NCBI GenBank assembly: GCA_016871375.1
Contig: VFYY01000023.1
Coordinates: 1-34,231, forward strand
From: Acidimicrobiia bacterium
GTDB taxonomy: Bacteria; Acidobacteriota; Vicinamibacteria; Vicinamibacterales; UBA2999
Direction of reading: 5' to 3'
Length of the DNA stretch: 34,231 nucleotides
Made by a program: the position numbers and the translations under genes. Shown piece after piece: positions 6,894 to 15,599 of this stretch (its first letter is position 1; each line of letters begins with the position of its first letter). Below the pieces are notes generated by a model. It saw nothing but the letters and a program-made list of their open reading frames with translations. It had not been told where the DNA came from and ran no database searches.

Positions 6894-7784
6894 ATGATGA
6901 AGTGCTGGACCGTGTCCCTGCTGGCCCTGTTGATGTTCGTGGCCCCAATCCCGAGCGCTGCGCAGACGGACCATCTGGCCGGCAACTGGCGCGCCCTGGC
7001 GCGTAATCAGGACGGCAGCGGCATGATCGGCGACCTCGCGGGCGTGCCGCTCAGCAACGAGGGACGATGGCGCGCCGAGGCCTGGCATCCCGACGACTTC
7101 GACACCGCCGAGTGGGTGTGCCGGCCGCACGCGTGGGACTACTCGCTGGAAGGGCCGCTCTCCGCGCTGCGGCTGTGGGCCGACGTGGATCAGGCCACGC
7201 AGGAGGTCGTCGCCTACCGCGGTCACATCAACATGGGCCAGCAGGAGACGGTCATCTGGATGGACGGGCGCCCGCACCCGCCGGCCACCGCGCCGCATAC
7301 GTGGAGCGGCTTCTCGACCGGCGAGTGGGACGGCGACACGCTCGTCGTCACCACCACGCACCTGAAGGAGGCCTACCTGCGGCGCTGGGGCATCATGCGC
7401 AGCGACCGCGCCGTGGTGCGCAACCGCTGGAAGCGGATGGGCGACTACCTGCAGGCGACCTCGATCCTGTACGACCCGGTGTACATGGCCGAGCCCTACA
7501 TCCGCACGACGATGATGTGGATCGACGATCCCAACCTGCCGCTCGAGCCGTACCCGTGCGAGGAAGCCACCGAGGTGGCGGTTCCGCGGGGGACCGTGCC
7601 GCATTTCCTCCCCGGCCAGAATCCGCTGCCCGCCTGGAACCCGCAGTGGTCCGACGTGTACGGCACGCCCTTCGACGCGCGCCTCGGCGGATCGGAGACG
7701 CAGTATCCCGAGTACGTCGCCAGGATGAAGACGATGCCGAAGCCGCCGACCCCGGCGCCCCGGAACAGCGGAGGCGGCCGCTAG
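6894..7784 (+). CDS. Secreted protein of an Acidobacteria-type family
   Basis: A 296-residue exported protein. The signal peptide covers about residues 1-23 (cleavage after PSAA-QT). The ATG follows GGCGGGAG. It carries the GEWDGDTLVVTTTHLKE block that aligns with GHWEGDTLVFTTIALKG in the two tandem paralogues at 12100 and 12937, so all three belong to one broad family of periplasmic or secreted proteins. The region has several tryptophans and a WCRPHAWDY motif. The C-terminus is proline-rich and likely unstructured. Function is unknown. The nearest neighbour downstream is convergent, separated by inverted and direct repeats. Confidence 0.8.
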   Translation: MMKCWTVSLLALLMFVAPIPSAAQTDHLAGNWRALARNQDGSGMIGDLAGVPLSNEGRWRAEAWHPDDFDTAEWVCRPHAWDYSLEGPLSALRLWADVDQATQEVVAYRGHINMGQQETVIWMDGRPHPPATAPHTWSGFSTGEWDGDTLVVTTTHLKEAYLRRWGIMRSDRAVVRNRWKRMGDYLQATSILYDPVYMAEPYIRTTMMWIDDPNLPLEPYPCEEATEVAVPRGTVPHFLPGQNPLPAWNPQWSDVYGTPFDARLGGSETQYPEYVARMKTMPKPPTPAPRNSGGGR

Positions 7785-7801
7785 AGCGGTTTCTGAAACG
7801 T

Positions 7802-7904
7802 CTACGAAGAAGTCAAAACCGCGCTAGCCGGACCAAGTTGATCGGCACCGCCGTGTGTGGTCCGGCTAGAGCCGGACACTACGAAGAAGTCGAAACCGCG
7901 CTAG
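7802..7904. repeat. Composite repeat between convergent genes
   Basis: Two 26-base direct repeats (7802-7827 and 7879-7904, one mismatch) flank an inverted repeat. Arms CTAGCCGGACC (7824-7834) and GGTCCGGCTAG (7859-7869) can pair, and GTCCGGCTAGAGCCGGAC (7860-7877) forms a compact hairpin followed by ACTACG. The latter is the dispersed GTCCGGC family in reverse orientation. The position between two convergent genes suits a bidirectional terminator. Confidence 0.75.
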
Positions 7905-7942
7905 TCGTCGACGCCGCGGAGGACCTCGTCGATCGCGACTGT

Positions 7943-10357
7943 CTACAGGCGAAAGAGGTACTGCAGTTTCACGAACACGGCGCGGTTGGTGCGGATCGTC
8001 CGTCCCGTCGGATCGAGATGGTAATGCGCGACGCCGCTGTGGTCGTGGAGGTGGCTCTCGCGCTCGGGCCCGTAATGATCGTCGTAGCCCGCGAAGAACA
8101 CGGTGCCCGCGTTCACCCGGTAGGTGGCGACGAGATTGCCGCCCTTCGCCCGTTCGAACGTGTCGATCTCGACGATGTTGCGAAGCAGCAGCCGATCAGT
8201 GAACTGATACGTGGTGCGCGCGCGGTAGAGCCGCACATCGAACAGCTCCCGGTCGCTGCGCACGTCCACGAACTGCCGCGTGCTCATGCCGATCTCGCTC
8301 TGCAAGCGTGAGAGCGGGCGCACGTTGACGAGCAGGTTGAGCTGCCGGTCCGAGCCGAGGAACGGATTGTCGATGAAGCGAACCTGGTCGCCCTGCTGAT
8401 AGGAGAGGTAGAACGACACGCGACGGCTGGTGTTGACGCTGCCGCCGGCATTCCATCGCGCCTTCCGGAACGGGATGTCGCGGAACCGCTCCATGTCGCG
8501 GGTGATCTGGCCGTAGGCGCTGATGCTCCTGGCGAACTGGACGCTCACGCGGCCGGCCACCGACTCGTCCTGCAGCACGCCCTGATAGTCGTAATTGCGC
8601 AGGTAGCTGACGCGCGGATCCCAGTTGATGATCCAGTGCTCGGGCCACCAGCGGTACGAGACAGTCGCGGTCGTCTGCTGCTGATCCGTGCGCTGCACGA
8701 AGCCGAGGTCGGTGCCGAACCCGGGATCGATCCGGTTGTGCCCGACGTCGTAGGCGAGGTGGCGGCCTTCCTTGCGCAGGTTGACGTCGAGCAGCGCGCC
8801 GGTGCGGCGCGCGCCGGTCGTCGCCAGGCGGTCCGCCGCCAGCGCGGTCGCGCGGAACCGGTGGTTCGCGCCAATCCGCAGGACCGTGTCGAGACCGCTC
8901 AGGCGGCTGTGGCCGTCGAGGAACTCGCGGTCGGTGACGATGACGCCGACGTGCGACTCGGAATACAGGTCGTAGCGCACGCGACCGAGCACCGTCTTCG
9001 CCGTCCGGTCGAACGCCGGGTCGCGGCGATCGTCCACCCGGCCCGGCGCCTGATCGTTGGCCACGAGAAAGCCGACCGACGTCTTGCCGACCTTGCCCGT
9101 GAGCTTCGCGCCATAGCGTAGATCGACCAGCGTCCGCGTGTGCACGACCGCCAGCGGGCTGGGCGCCGCGATCTGGTAGATCTCCTGCCCCTCGAGGAAG
9201 AACGGCCGCAGCTCCGGATAAAACACCGGAAAGCGCTCGTTCACCTCGATCTGCGGCCGGTCGGATTCGATCTGCGAGAAATCCGGGTTGTAGGTGACGT
9301 CGAGCGTCAGGTTCGGCGTGATGCCGTACTTGGCGTTGATCGCGGCCTCCGGCTGTCCCGCGGCCACGTAGCCGGAGGTCATCGGGTCGAACGTCCGCGC
9401 GCTGATCGCCGTGAAGGTCGGCAGCAGCTCGATGTTGCGGCTCGTCGACAGGCCGGTCATGCCCTCGAGCACGCCCATCTGCCGCAGCAGGCCCATGACG
9501 TTGCGCGAGATCGGCGCCCAGACGACGCTCTCGTCCTTGCTGTCGATGGTGCGCTCGATCTGGAGGCCCCAGCGGTGCGCGCCGTCCGCGCCGCGCGACG
9601 GATAGCGCAGGCTCTTGAACGGAATCGCCATCTCCGCGATCCACCCGTCCTCGACGAGTCGCCCGGCCGAGTCGAACAGTGCATCCCATGACGCATCGCC
9701 CGGCGCGCCGCTGCGGTTGACGGCGCCGGACGTGTGGGTCTCGGGCGCCGCCGGCGGCTTGAGCCGATCGAGCAGCGTGGGCATCCCGCCGGCGGGGCGG
9801 CGCGCGGCGGTCACGGCGCCCAGCGCGCCGCCGGTGTTGTCGGTGCCGCGCAGGACGGCATCGCTCTGAATGCCGTAGGCGTTCACCGAGAAGACGTAGG
9901 CGCGCTGCTGATCGAGGAACGGATCGATGTAGACGCGCACCGTGTCGTCGCGCCCGGTCTGATCGCGGTCGACGCGGTTCGCGCGGATCAGCCGCAGGTC
10001 GGAATAGCGCGCGTGGATGCCGAAATACAGGGCGTCGCTGTCGTAGGCGACATGGATCACCGTGCGCTCCGAGGCCGGCGCTCCCTCGAGCGGTCGCTGC
10101 TGGAAGAACTCGGTGACCCGCGCGGCCGTGCGCCAGAGCGCATCGTCGAGGCGGCCGTCGATCCGCGGCGGCTCGCCGGCGCGGACCGCCGCCAGCACGG
10201 GTCGCCCGCTGAGCACGGCCGGCACGACAGGGCCGGTCGCGGCGCCTGCCCCGTTGTCCTGCAGCGTGACCACACCCTGGGTCGCGGCCTGCGAGAACGA
10301 CGGCGGCGGGGACAACCATGAGATCGCGGCAAGAACGACGGCAACGCGAGCGCGCAT
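7943..10357 (-). CDS. DUF5916 outer-membrane protein with CBM9-like domain
   Basis: An 804-residue exported protein. The start at 10357 gives a signal peptide (MRARVAVVLAAISW, cleavage near FSQA, residue 23). A carbohydrate-binding family 9-like domain follows (PPRIDGRLDDALW, VAYDSDALYFGIHARY). The rest, from about residue 240, is a DUF5916 region rich in alternating beta strands and arginine/tyrosine, ending in LQYLFRL as expected for an outer-membrane barrel. Members are common in Acidobacteriota and Bacteroidota; their role is unproven, with surface polymer binding or export suggested. The open frame continues far upstream on this strand, but that part is antisense to the ligase gene and lacks family similarity. 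It diverges from the ligase at 10394, with 36 bases between the starts. Confidence 0.88.
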   Translation of the reverse strand: MRARVAVVLAAISWLSPPPSFSQAATQGVVTLQDNGAGAATGPVVPAVLSGRPVLAAVRAGEPPRIDGRLDDALWRTAARVTEFFQQRPLEGAPASERTVIHVAYDSDALYFGIHARYSDLRLIRANRVDRDQTGRDDTVRVYIDPFLDQQRAYVFSVNAYGIQSDAVLRGTDNTGGALGAVTAARRPAGGMPTLLDRLKPPAAPETHTSGAVNRSGAPGDASWDALFDSAGRLVEDGWIAEMAIPFKSLRYPSRGADGAHRWGLQIERTIDSKDESVVWAPISRNVMGLLRQMGVLEGMTGLSTSRNIELLPTFTAISARTFDPMTSGYVAAGQPEAAINAKYGITPNLTLDVTYNPDFSQIESDRPQIEVNERFPVFYPELRPFFLEGQEIYQIAAPSPLAVVHTRTLVDLRYGAKLTGKVGKTSVGFLVANDQAPGRVDDRRDPAFDRTAKTVLGRVRYDLYSESHVGVIVTDREFLDGHSRLSGLDTVLRIGANHRFRATALAADRLATTGARRTGALLDVNLRKEGRHLAYDVGHNRIDPGFGTDLGFVQRTDQQQTTATVSYRWWPEHWIINWDPRVSYLRNYDYQGVLQDESVAGRVSVQFARSISAYGQITRDMERFRDIPFRKARWNAGGSVNTSRRVSFYLSYQQGDQVRFIDNPFLGSDRQLNLLVNVRPLSRLQSEIGMSTRQFVDVRSDRELFDVRLYRARTTYQFTDRLLLRNIVEIDTFERAKGGNLVATYRVNAGTVFFAGYDDHYGPERESHLHDHSGVAHYHLDPTGRTIRTNRAVFVKLQYLFRL

Positions 10358-10393
10358 GGCGACCAATCTTACGCGATAAGCTCTGGCGCTGGG

Positions 10394-11944
10394 ATGACAA
10401 GAGCCGGCGTCTGGTCCACGCGTGAGCTTCCGGACGTCTTCAACGCCGCCGCGTACTTCGTCGATCGCCATGTCGCCGGCGGCCGCGGCGCGCATACGGC
10501 CATCGAGTGCGGCGACGAGCAGGTCACCTACGCGCAGGTTTGCGAGCGCGTCAACCGGCTCGGCTCCGCGCTGCGGGACTGCCTGGGCGTGCGGCCGGAG
10601 GAGCGCGTCGCCCTGCTGCTGCACGACGGCCCGGCGTTCGCCTACAGCTTCTTCGGCGCCATCAAGATCGGCGCGGTGCCGGTGCCGCTCAACACGCTGT
10701 GGACGCCCGCGGACTACGAGTTCGTGCTCAACGACGCCCGCGCGGGCGTGTTGATCGTCAGCGAGGCGCTGCTGCCGCAGGTACGCGCCATTCCGCCTCA
10801 CCGTCTCCGCTCGCTGCGCGAGGTGGTCGTCGCCGCGGATCTGCTCGCACGCGGGTCGGACACGCTCGAGCCCGAGCCGACCAGCAGGGATGCTCCGGCC
10901 TTCTGGCTGTACTCGTCGGGGAGCACGGGGCCGCCGAAAGGATGCGTGCACCTGCAGCACGACATGGTCGTGTGCGCGTCGCTGTACGCACAGGGCATCC
11001 TCGGCATCACCCCGGAGGACCGGTGCTTCAGCGTCGCCAAGCTGTTCTTCGCGTACGGCCTCGGCAACGCGCTCTACTTTCCGTTTGCCGTGGGGGCGAC
11101 CGCGGTGCTGTGGCCGGGACCGCCGACGGCGGAACACGTCTACGGCGTCATCGAGAAACACCGGCCCACGCTGTTCTTCTCCGTGCCGACGAGCTACGGG
11201 ATGCTGCTCGCGCACACGCGCGAGGGGCGCGATGTCGATCTCTCCAGCATCCGCCACGCCGTGTCGGCGGGTGAGGCGCTGCCGCCGGCGCTCTTCGAGC
11301 GGTTCAAGGAGCGCTTCGGCATCGAGATCCTCGACGGCATCGGCTCCACCGAGATCCTGCACGTCTTCATCTCCAACCGGCCGGGCGCGATCCGTCCCGG
11401 CTCGAGCGGCCTGCTCGTCCCCGGCTACGAGGCGCGCATCGTGGACGAGGAGGGACGCGACGCCGCGGCCGGCGAGATCGGCACCCTGCTGATCAAGGGC
11501 GACTCGACGTGCGCGTTCTACTGGAACCGCCACGACACGACGAAGGACACGATCGACGGCCATTGGATCCGCACCGGCGACAAGTACCGGCAGGACGAGG
11601 ACGGGTTCTTCTGGTACGCGGGCCGATCGGACGACATGCTGAAGGTCGGGGGGATGTGGGTCAGTCCGGTGGAGCTGGAGAACGTCCTGCTGGAGCACGC
11701 CGGCGTGCGCGAGTGCGCCGTCGTCGGCCGCGAGGATCGCGACGGCCTGATCAAGCCCGCCGCGTATGTCGTGCTGCGCCCCGGCGCGGAGCCGTCGGCC
11801 GAGCGTGCGCAGGAGCTGCAGCAGTTCGTGCGCAGCCGGCTGGCGGACTACAAGCGGCCGCGCTGGGTGGAGTTTCTCGACGAGCTGCCGAAGACCGCGA
11901 CGGGCAAGATTCAGCGCTTCAAGCTGCGGCAGCCCCGCGCCTGA
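10394..11944 (+). CDS. Benzoate-CoA ligase family enzyme
   Basis: A 516-residue ANL-superfamily enzyme that activates an aromatic acid to its acyl-AMP and then its CoA thioester. The ATP loop is YSSGSTGPPKGCVH (residues 173-186), the middle signature AKLFFAYGLGNALYFPF is typical of benzoate-CoA ligases, and the catalytic lysine is K505 in TATGKIQRFK. Length fits the family (about 510-530). The substrate could be benzoate, a hydroxybenzoate or a related acid. No ring-reducing or ring-cleaving genes are in the window, but a tannase/feruloyl esterase 19 kb away would release such acids. ATG at 10394 follows GCTGGG, a weak ribosome-binding site. Confidence 0.9.
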   Translation: MTRAGVWSTRELPDVFNAAAYFVDRHVAGGRGAHTAIECGDEQVTYAQVCERVNRLGSALRDCLGVRPEERVALLLHDGPAFAYSFFGAIKIGAVPVPLNTLWTPADYEFVLNDARAGVLIVSEALLPQVRAIPPHRLRSLREVVVAADLLARGSDTLEPEPTSRDAPAFWLYSSGSTGPPKGCVHLQHDMVVCASLYAQGILGITPEDRCFSVAKLFFAYGLGNALYFPFAVGATAVLWPGPPTAEHVYGVIEKHRPTLFFSVPTSYGMLLAHTREGRDVDLSSIRHAVSAGEALPPALFERFKERFGIEILDGIGSTEILHVFISNRPGAIRPGSSGLLVPGYEARIVDEEGRDAAAGEIGTLLIKGDSTCAFYWNRHDTTKDTIDGHWIRTGDKYRQDEDGFFWYAGRSDDMLKVGGMWVSPVELENVLLEHAGVRECAVVGREDRDGLIKPAAYVVLRPGAEPSAERAQELQQFVRSRLADYKRPRWVEFLDELPKTATGKIQRFKLRQPRA

Positions 11945-12099
11945 ACGCCCGTCACCGCCACGCGCCGATGATCGAATCCAGCTCCACGACGCCGTTGTTC
12001 AGCGCACACCGCGGCGAAAGGGTCCTGCATGATCATCGGGTGGACCGGGTGGATATTCTAAATGGTATGCTTTCGGCCGAATCGTTCAGGAGAACGGCA

Positions 12100-12921
12100 A
12101 TGAACTGGCTCGGGCGTATATCAGTTGCGTCGGCGGCGGCCGTCGTTCTGGCCTCCACCGCGCTGCAGGGACAGGGCAGTCGTCCCGCGGCGGCGCTGCC
12201 CGACTGGAGCGGCGTGTGGCAGATGCAGGGCGGCACCGTGTTCGACCGCGCCACCATCAAGCCGCCGAACGGCACCGTGAACACGCCCGGCGCGCGCGAG
12301 TTCCCGCCCTACAACGCCGAGTGGGAAGCCAGGTACGTCGCCAACCTGAAGCGCGTCGCCGACGGCTCGTTCCCCGACCCGATTTCCACGTGCGGTACGC
12401 CGGCCGGTTTCCCGCGCCTGATGAACCTGCCCGATACCTATGAGTTCGCGCTGACGCCGAACGCCGTCTGGATCCTGACGGAGAACGGCCCCAACACGAT
12501 GCGGATCTACACGGACGGCCGCAAGTTCCCGCCGGCCGACGAGCTGTGGGGCACGTACACGGGCGCGTCGATCGGCCACTGGGAAGGGGACACGCTCGTC
12601 TTCACGACCATCGCGCTCAAGGGCTCGAAGGACGGCGACCAGATCCTCGACCGCACGGGCCTCATCCTGAGCGACGCGGCGCGCGTCACGACGCGCATGC
12701 GCAAGGCGGACGACATGACGCTCGAGGCGGTGATGACGATTGAGGATGCCACGGCGCTGACGAAGCCCTGGGTGGTGACGAAGCGCTACCGCAAGATGCC
12801 GCCGGACACGTGGGTGTGGGACTACGCGTGCGCCGAGAACAACCGGAATCCGATCAGTCCGTCGGGCAGGACGCTGACGACCGGCCCTGACGGCAAGATT
12901 CTCGACAAGGACGCGCGATAA
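12100..12921 (+). CDS. Secreted paralogue A, function unknown
   Basis: A 273-residue exported protein. The signal peptide covers about residues 1-26, ending near LQGQG. The start ATG has a strong AGGAG eight bases upstream (12088-12092), and a TATGCT element at 12066-12071 could be a -10 box. The mature protein starts PDWSGVWQMQGG and carries the CGTPAGFPRLMN cysteine motif and GHWEGDTLVF. It is the first of two tandem copies; 16 bases separate it from paralogue B. The second half of the two genes is nearly identical in DNA while the first half is much less so. I know this as a widespread uncharacterised family in Acidobacteria; no enzyme activity can be assigned. Confidence 0.85.
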   Translation: MNWLGRISVASAAAVVLASTALQGQGSRPAAALPDWSGVWQMQGGTVFDRATIKPPNGTVNTPGAREFPPYNAEWEARYVANLKRVADGSFPDPISTCGTPAGFPRLMNLPDTYEFALTPNAVWILTENGPNTMRIYTDGRKFPPADELWGTYTGASIGHWEGDTLVFTTIALKGSKDGDQILDRTGLILSDAARVTTRMRKADDMTLEAVMTIEDATALTKPWVVTKRYRKMPPDTWVWDYACAENNRNPISPSGRTLTTGPDGKILDKDAR

Positions 12922-12936
12922 GGGAGCGGATCAGTC

Positions 12937-13731
12937 ATGCGAACAGTTGTCATCGCCATCGCAGCGGTCGTGCTGTGTGGGGCGTCGGGCTCGGCGCAGA
13001 CGCTGCCCGACTGGAGCGGCGTGTGGGCCATGCAGGGCGGCACCATCTTCGACCGGGCCACGGTGAAGCCGCCGAATGCCGGGGCCAACGATCCGGTCAC
13101 GCCGCGCGAGTATCCCCCGTACAACGCCGAGTGGGAGGCGAAGTACGTCGCCAACAACGAGCGGGCGAAGAAGGGCGTGTTCCCCGATCCGGGCACGACC
13201 TGCGGTACGCCGGCCGGCTTCCCGCGCCTGATGAACGTGCCCGACACCTACGAGTTCGCCGTGACCCCGAAGGCCGTCTGGATCCTCACCGAGAACGGGC
13301 CGAACACGATGCGGATCTACACCGACGGCCGCAAGTTCCCGCCGGCCGACGAGCTGTGGGGCACGTACACGGGCGCGTCGATCGGCCACTGGGAAGGGGA
13401 CACGCTCGTCTTCGCGACCCTCGCGCTCAAGGGCTCGAAGGACGGCGACCAGATCCTCGACCGCACGGGCCTCATCCTGAGCGACGCGGCGCGCGTCACG
13501 ACGCGCATGCGCAAGGTGGACGACATGACGCTCGAGGCGGTGATGACGATTGAGGATGCCACGGCGCTGACCAAGCCCTGGGTGGTGACGAAGCGGTACC
13601 GCAAGCAGCCGCCGAACACCTGGGTGTGGGATTACGCCTGCGCCGAGAACAACCGCAACCCGGTCAGCCCGTCCGGCAGGACGCTGACGATCGGGCCCGA
13701 CGGGAAGATAATCGATAAAGTAGTGGACTAG
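12937..13731 (+). CDS. Secreted paralogue B, function unknown
   Basis: A 264-residue exported protein with signal peptide MRTVVIAIAAVVLCGASGSA and mature start QTLPDWSGVW. It aligns with paralogue A throughout. From 13324 to 13595 it differs at only four bases from 12514-12785, whereas the N-terminal halves show many differences and an insertion (VTPREYPPY against GAREFPPY). This points to recent gene conversion in the 3' half. The stop codon overlaps the ribosome-binding site of the DUF6152 gene that follows, so A, B and the DUF6152 gene probably form one operon. Confidence 0.87.
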   Translation: MRTVVIAIAAVVLCGASGSAQTLPDWSGVWAMQGGTIFDRATVKPPNAGANDPVTPREYPPYNAEWEAKYVANNERAKKGVFPDPGTTCGTPAGFPRLMNVPDTYEFAVTPKAVWILTENGPNTMRIYTDGRKFPPADELWGTYTGASIGHWEGDTLVFATLALKGSKDGDQILDRTGLILSDAARVTTRMRKVDDMTLEAVMTIEDATALTKPWVVTKRYRKQPPNTWVWDYACAENNRNPVSPSGRTLTIGPDGKIIDKVVD

Positions 13732-13741
13732 GAGAATGGCG

Positions 13742-14113
13742 ATGCGACTGATGGCTGCGGCGTTGATGGCGGCGGGTGTGATGATCGCGGCGCAGGCGGT
13801 GAGCGCCCATCACTCGGCGGCGATGTTCGACGACGAGAAGGTGGTGGAGTTCACGGGCGTGGTCAAGGAGCTGCAGTGGACCAACCCGCACATCTGGATT
13901 CAGGTCATCCGCGACGAGCAGGGCACCAAGACGGAGTGGAGCCTCGAAGGGGGCAGCCCGAACTCGCTCTCGCGGCGCGGCTGGAAGAGCACCACGTTCA
14001 AGCCCGGCGAGGTCGTCACGGTGCGGTTCAACCCGATGAAGGACGGCACGCCCGCCGGCGGCTTCATTGGCGCGAAGTGGGCCGACGGGCGCACGATCGG
14101 GCGGTGGGAGTGA
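13742..14113 (+). CDS. DUF6152 family exported protein
   Basis: A 123-residue exported protein with a signal peptide ending AVSA and a mature N-terminus HHSAAMFDDEKVVEFTG, the hallmark of DUF6152, followed by the conserved WTNPHIWI block. The ATG at 13742 lies seven bases from TAGGAG and is preferred over ATG 13736, which nearly touches it. DUF6152 proteins are small periplasmic beta-rich proteins that often sit next to families like paralogues A and B; their function is unknown. The histidine pair at the mature N-terminus could bind metal, which is speculation. Confidence 0.88.
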   Translation: MRLMAAALMAAGVMIAAQAVSAHHSAAMFDDEKVVEFTGVVKELQWTNPHIWIQVIRDEQGTKTEWSLEGGSPNSLSRRGWKSTTFKPGEVVTVRFNPMKDGTPAGGFIGAKWADGRTIGRWE

Positions 14114-14116
14114 GCA

Positions 14117-14192
14117 GGCAGCTGGCAGCAGGCAGCCGGCAGTAGCTGGCAGTGACTGCCGGCACTGCCAGCCGCCCGCTGCCGGCAGCCGG
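14117..14192. repeat. CTGGCAG-rich inverted repeat, possible bidirectional terminator
   Basis: Iterated GGCAGCTGGCAGCAGGCAG units on one side are answered by CTGCCGGCACTGCCAG and GCTGCCGGCAGCC on the other, making a long GC-rich hairpin. It fills the whole gap between the convergent DUF6152 gene and the MBL gene and ends one base before the latter's stop. Confidence 0.7.
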
Positions 14193-15161
14193 CTACAACG
14201 AGTTATAGGCCATCTGGACGAACTGGTCGGGCATGAGGAAGCCCTTGCCCCACACCGCGTCCAGATCCGCGAGCGGCTTCGCGGCGACGACCTCCTGCGC
14301 GCTGCGGCCCGCCGTCTTCAGCTTCTGAAGCCGCTCGCGCACCGTCACCAGCATCTCCCGGTACCTCATCAGCGCCGCGCGATCGGCCACGGGCCCGTGC
14401 CCGGGCACGATCTTCGTCGCCGGCGTCGCCATCCTGATGGCGCGGTCCGCCGACGCAATCATCCCGTTCAGGTTCCCGCCGGTGCCTGGATCGATCACCG
14501 GGTACATGCCGTTGAAGAACGTGTCGCCCAGGTGCAGCACGTTGCCGCGCGTGAAGTGCACGGAGATGTCGGTGTCGGTGTGCGCGGGCGGGATGTAGGC
14601 GAGCTCCACCTTCTCGCCGTTGGCCTGCAGCGAGTGCGTCATCGCGAACGTCTGCGTCGGCATCGCGCCCGCCGGCGACGCGGGGAACTTCATCCCGAGC
14701 AGCTCGTGCGGCTGTGACATCCGCTTCGGCGTGTTCGCGTGCGCGAGGATCCCGGCGCCCGCCTTCCGGAAGCTCTCGTTGTTGTCCACGTGATCGAAGT
14801 GCCAGTGCGTGTCGATGGCGAGCTTGATGGCGGCGTTGCCCATCGCGTCGAGCCGCTGCTTCAGCGCGGGGAAGACGCCCTGGATGAACGTGTCCACGAC
14901 GATCTTGCCCTCGGACCCGTTGAGGACGACCACGTTGCCGCCCGGTCCGGAGAGCAGCGTCAGGGTGTCGGTGAGCTTGAGCACCTCGATGGGCGTCTTC
15001 GCCATGCCGGCGCGGGCCGCGGCCACCGGATCGACGGCGGTCTGCGCCTGCGCCCACGCGCGCCCCATCGCATCGGGGAAGAGATGGGCGACGACCGCGC
15101 CGCCTGCGATCGCGGACGTCCGTTGCAGCCACTCGCGGCGGGAGAGCAATGCGTGTGTCAT
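14193..15161 (-). CDS. Tat-exported MBL-fold metallo-hydrolase
   Basis: A 322-residue MBL-fold protein. The N-terminus MTHALLSRREWLQR followed by a moderately hydrophobic stretch and AWAQA is a twin-arginine signal, so it is exported folded, presumably with metal bound. The zinc motif is HWHFDH (residues 119-124), with later ligands in PPAHTDTD, LHLGDTFF and VPGHGPV. It resembles the exported MBL proteins related to quinoprotein relay/SoxH-like subgroups; the substrate is unknown. An upstream ATG (15179) would add six residues before the Tat motif. It is convergent with the DUF6152 gene and diverges from a decayed peptidase remnant. Confidence 0.9.
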   Translation of the reverse strand: MTHALLSRREWLQRTSAIAGGAVVAHLFPDAMGRAWAQAQTAVDPVAAARAGMAKTPIEVLKLTDTLTLLSGPGGNVVVLNGSEGKIVVDTFIQGVFPALKQRLDAMGNAAIKLAIDTHWHFDHVDNNESFRKAGAGILAHANTPKRMSQPHELLGMKFPASPAGAMPTQTFAMTHSLQANGEKVELAYIPPAHTDTDISVHFTRGNVLHLGDTFFNGMYPVIDPGTGGNLNGMIASADRAIRMATPATKIVPGHGPVADRAALMRYREMLVTVRERLQKLKTAGRSAQEVVAAKPLADLDAVWGKGFLMPDQFVQMAYNSL

Positions 15162-15248
15162 GACGCGCGAGTGTACCACCGTGCGCGTTTGTCCTACAGC
15201 GTTCGCCGCCCCTGGTGTTCACGTTGATCCACGGGACAGAAGGTTCTA

Positions 15249-15526
15249 TGGATCTTCGGCGTGCCGCCGGAGCAGTACTGGAAGTACTGGATCGCCGGCT
15301 TCGATAGGGTCGATGTTCGGCTTCACCGTCTACAGCTCTATCAACCAGGCGGCGACGACCGGCGCGATTCCGTTCCCGACGAGCGGCGAGTCGATTGTCG
15401 GCGGCCACGCGGTGGTGGCGGCCGGCTTCGACGACAACAAGGTGATCAGGAACGCCAACGCCGCCGCGCCGACCAGGGGTGCGCTCCTCGTCCGCAACTC
15501 GTGGGGCACCGGCTGGGGCCGCGCCC
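15249..15526 (+). pseudogene. Remnant of a C1-family (papain-like) cysteine peptidase
   Basis: Two pieces in different frames are recognisable. The first encodes FGVPPEQYWKYWIAGFD (from 15249). The second begins at 15313 and encodes FGFTVYSSINQAATTGAIPF, then SIVGGHAVVAAGFDDN and LVRNSWGTGWG. The second contains the catalytic histidine (GGHAV) and asparagine (NSWG) regions of C1A-like bacterial peptidases. The N-terminal half with the active-site cysteine is missing, and sequence expected between the two pieces is deleted. After GTGWG the similarity ends abruptly. This is a decayed gene, not an active protease. Confidence 0.7.
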
Positions 15527-15599
15527 GTTTTCTGCGTCAACGCGTGAAATCTGCGGCGCGCGTCCGTCTACCATTCTGTCCTGTCCAAGGAGAGGAGAC

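Noticed and set aside
10358-11698. Upstream extension of the DUF5916 frame on the minus strand
   Set aside because: It lies antisense to the benzoate-CoA ligase gene, has no family similarity, and a proper signal peptide starts at 10357.
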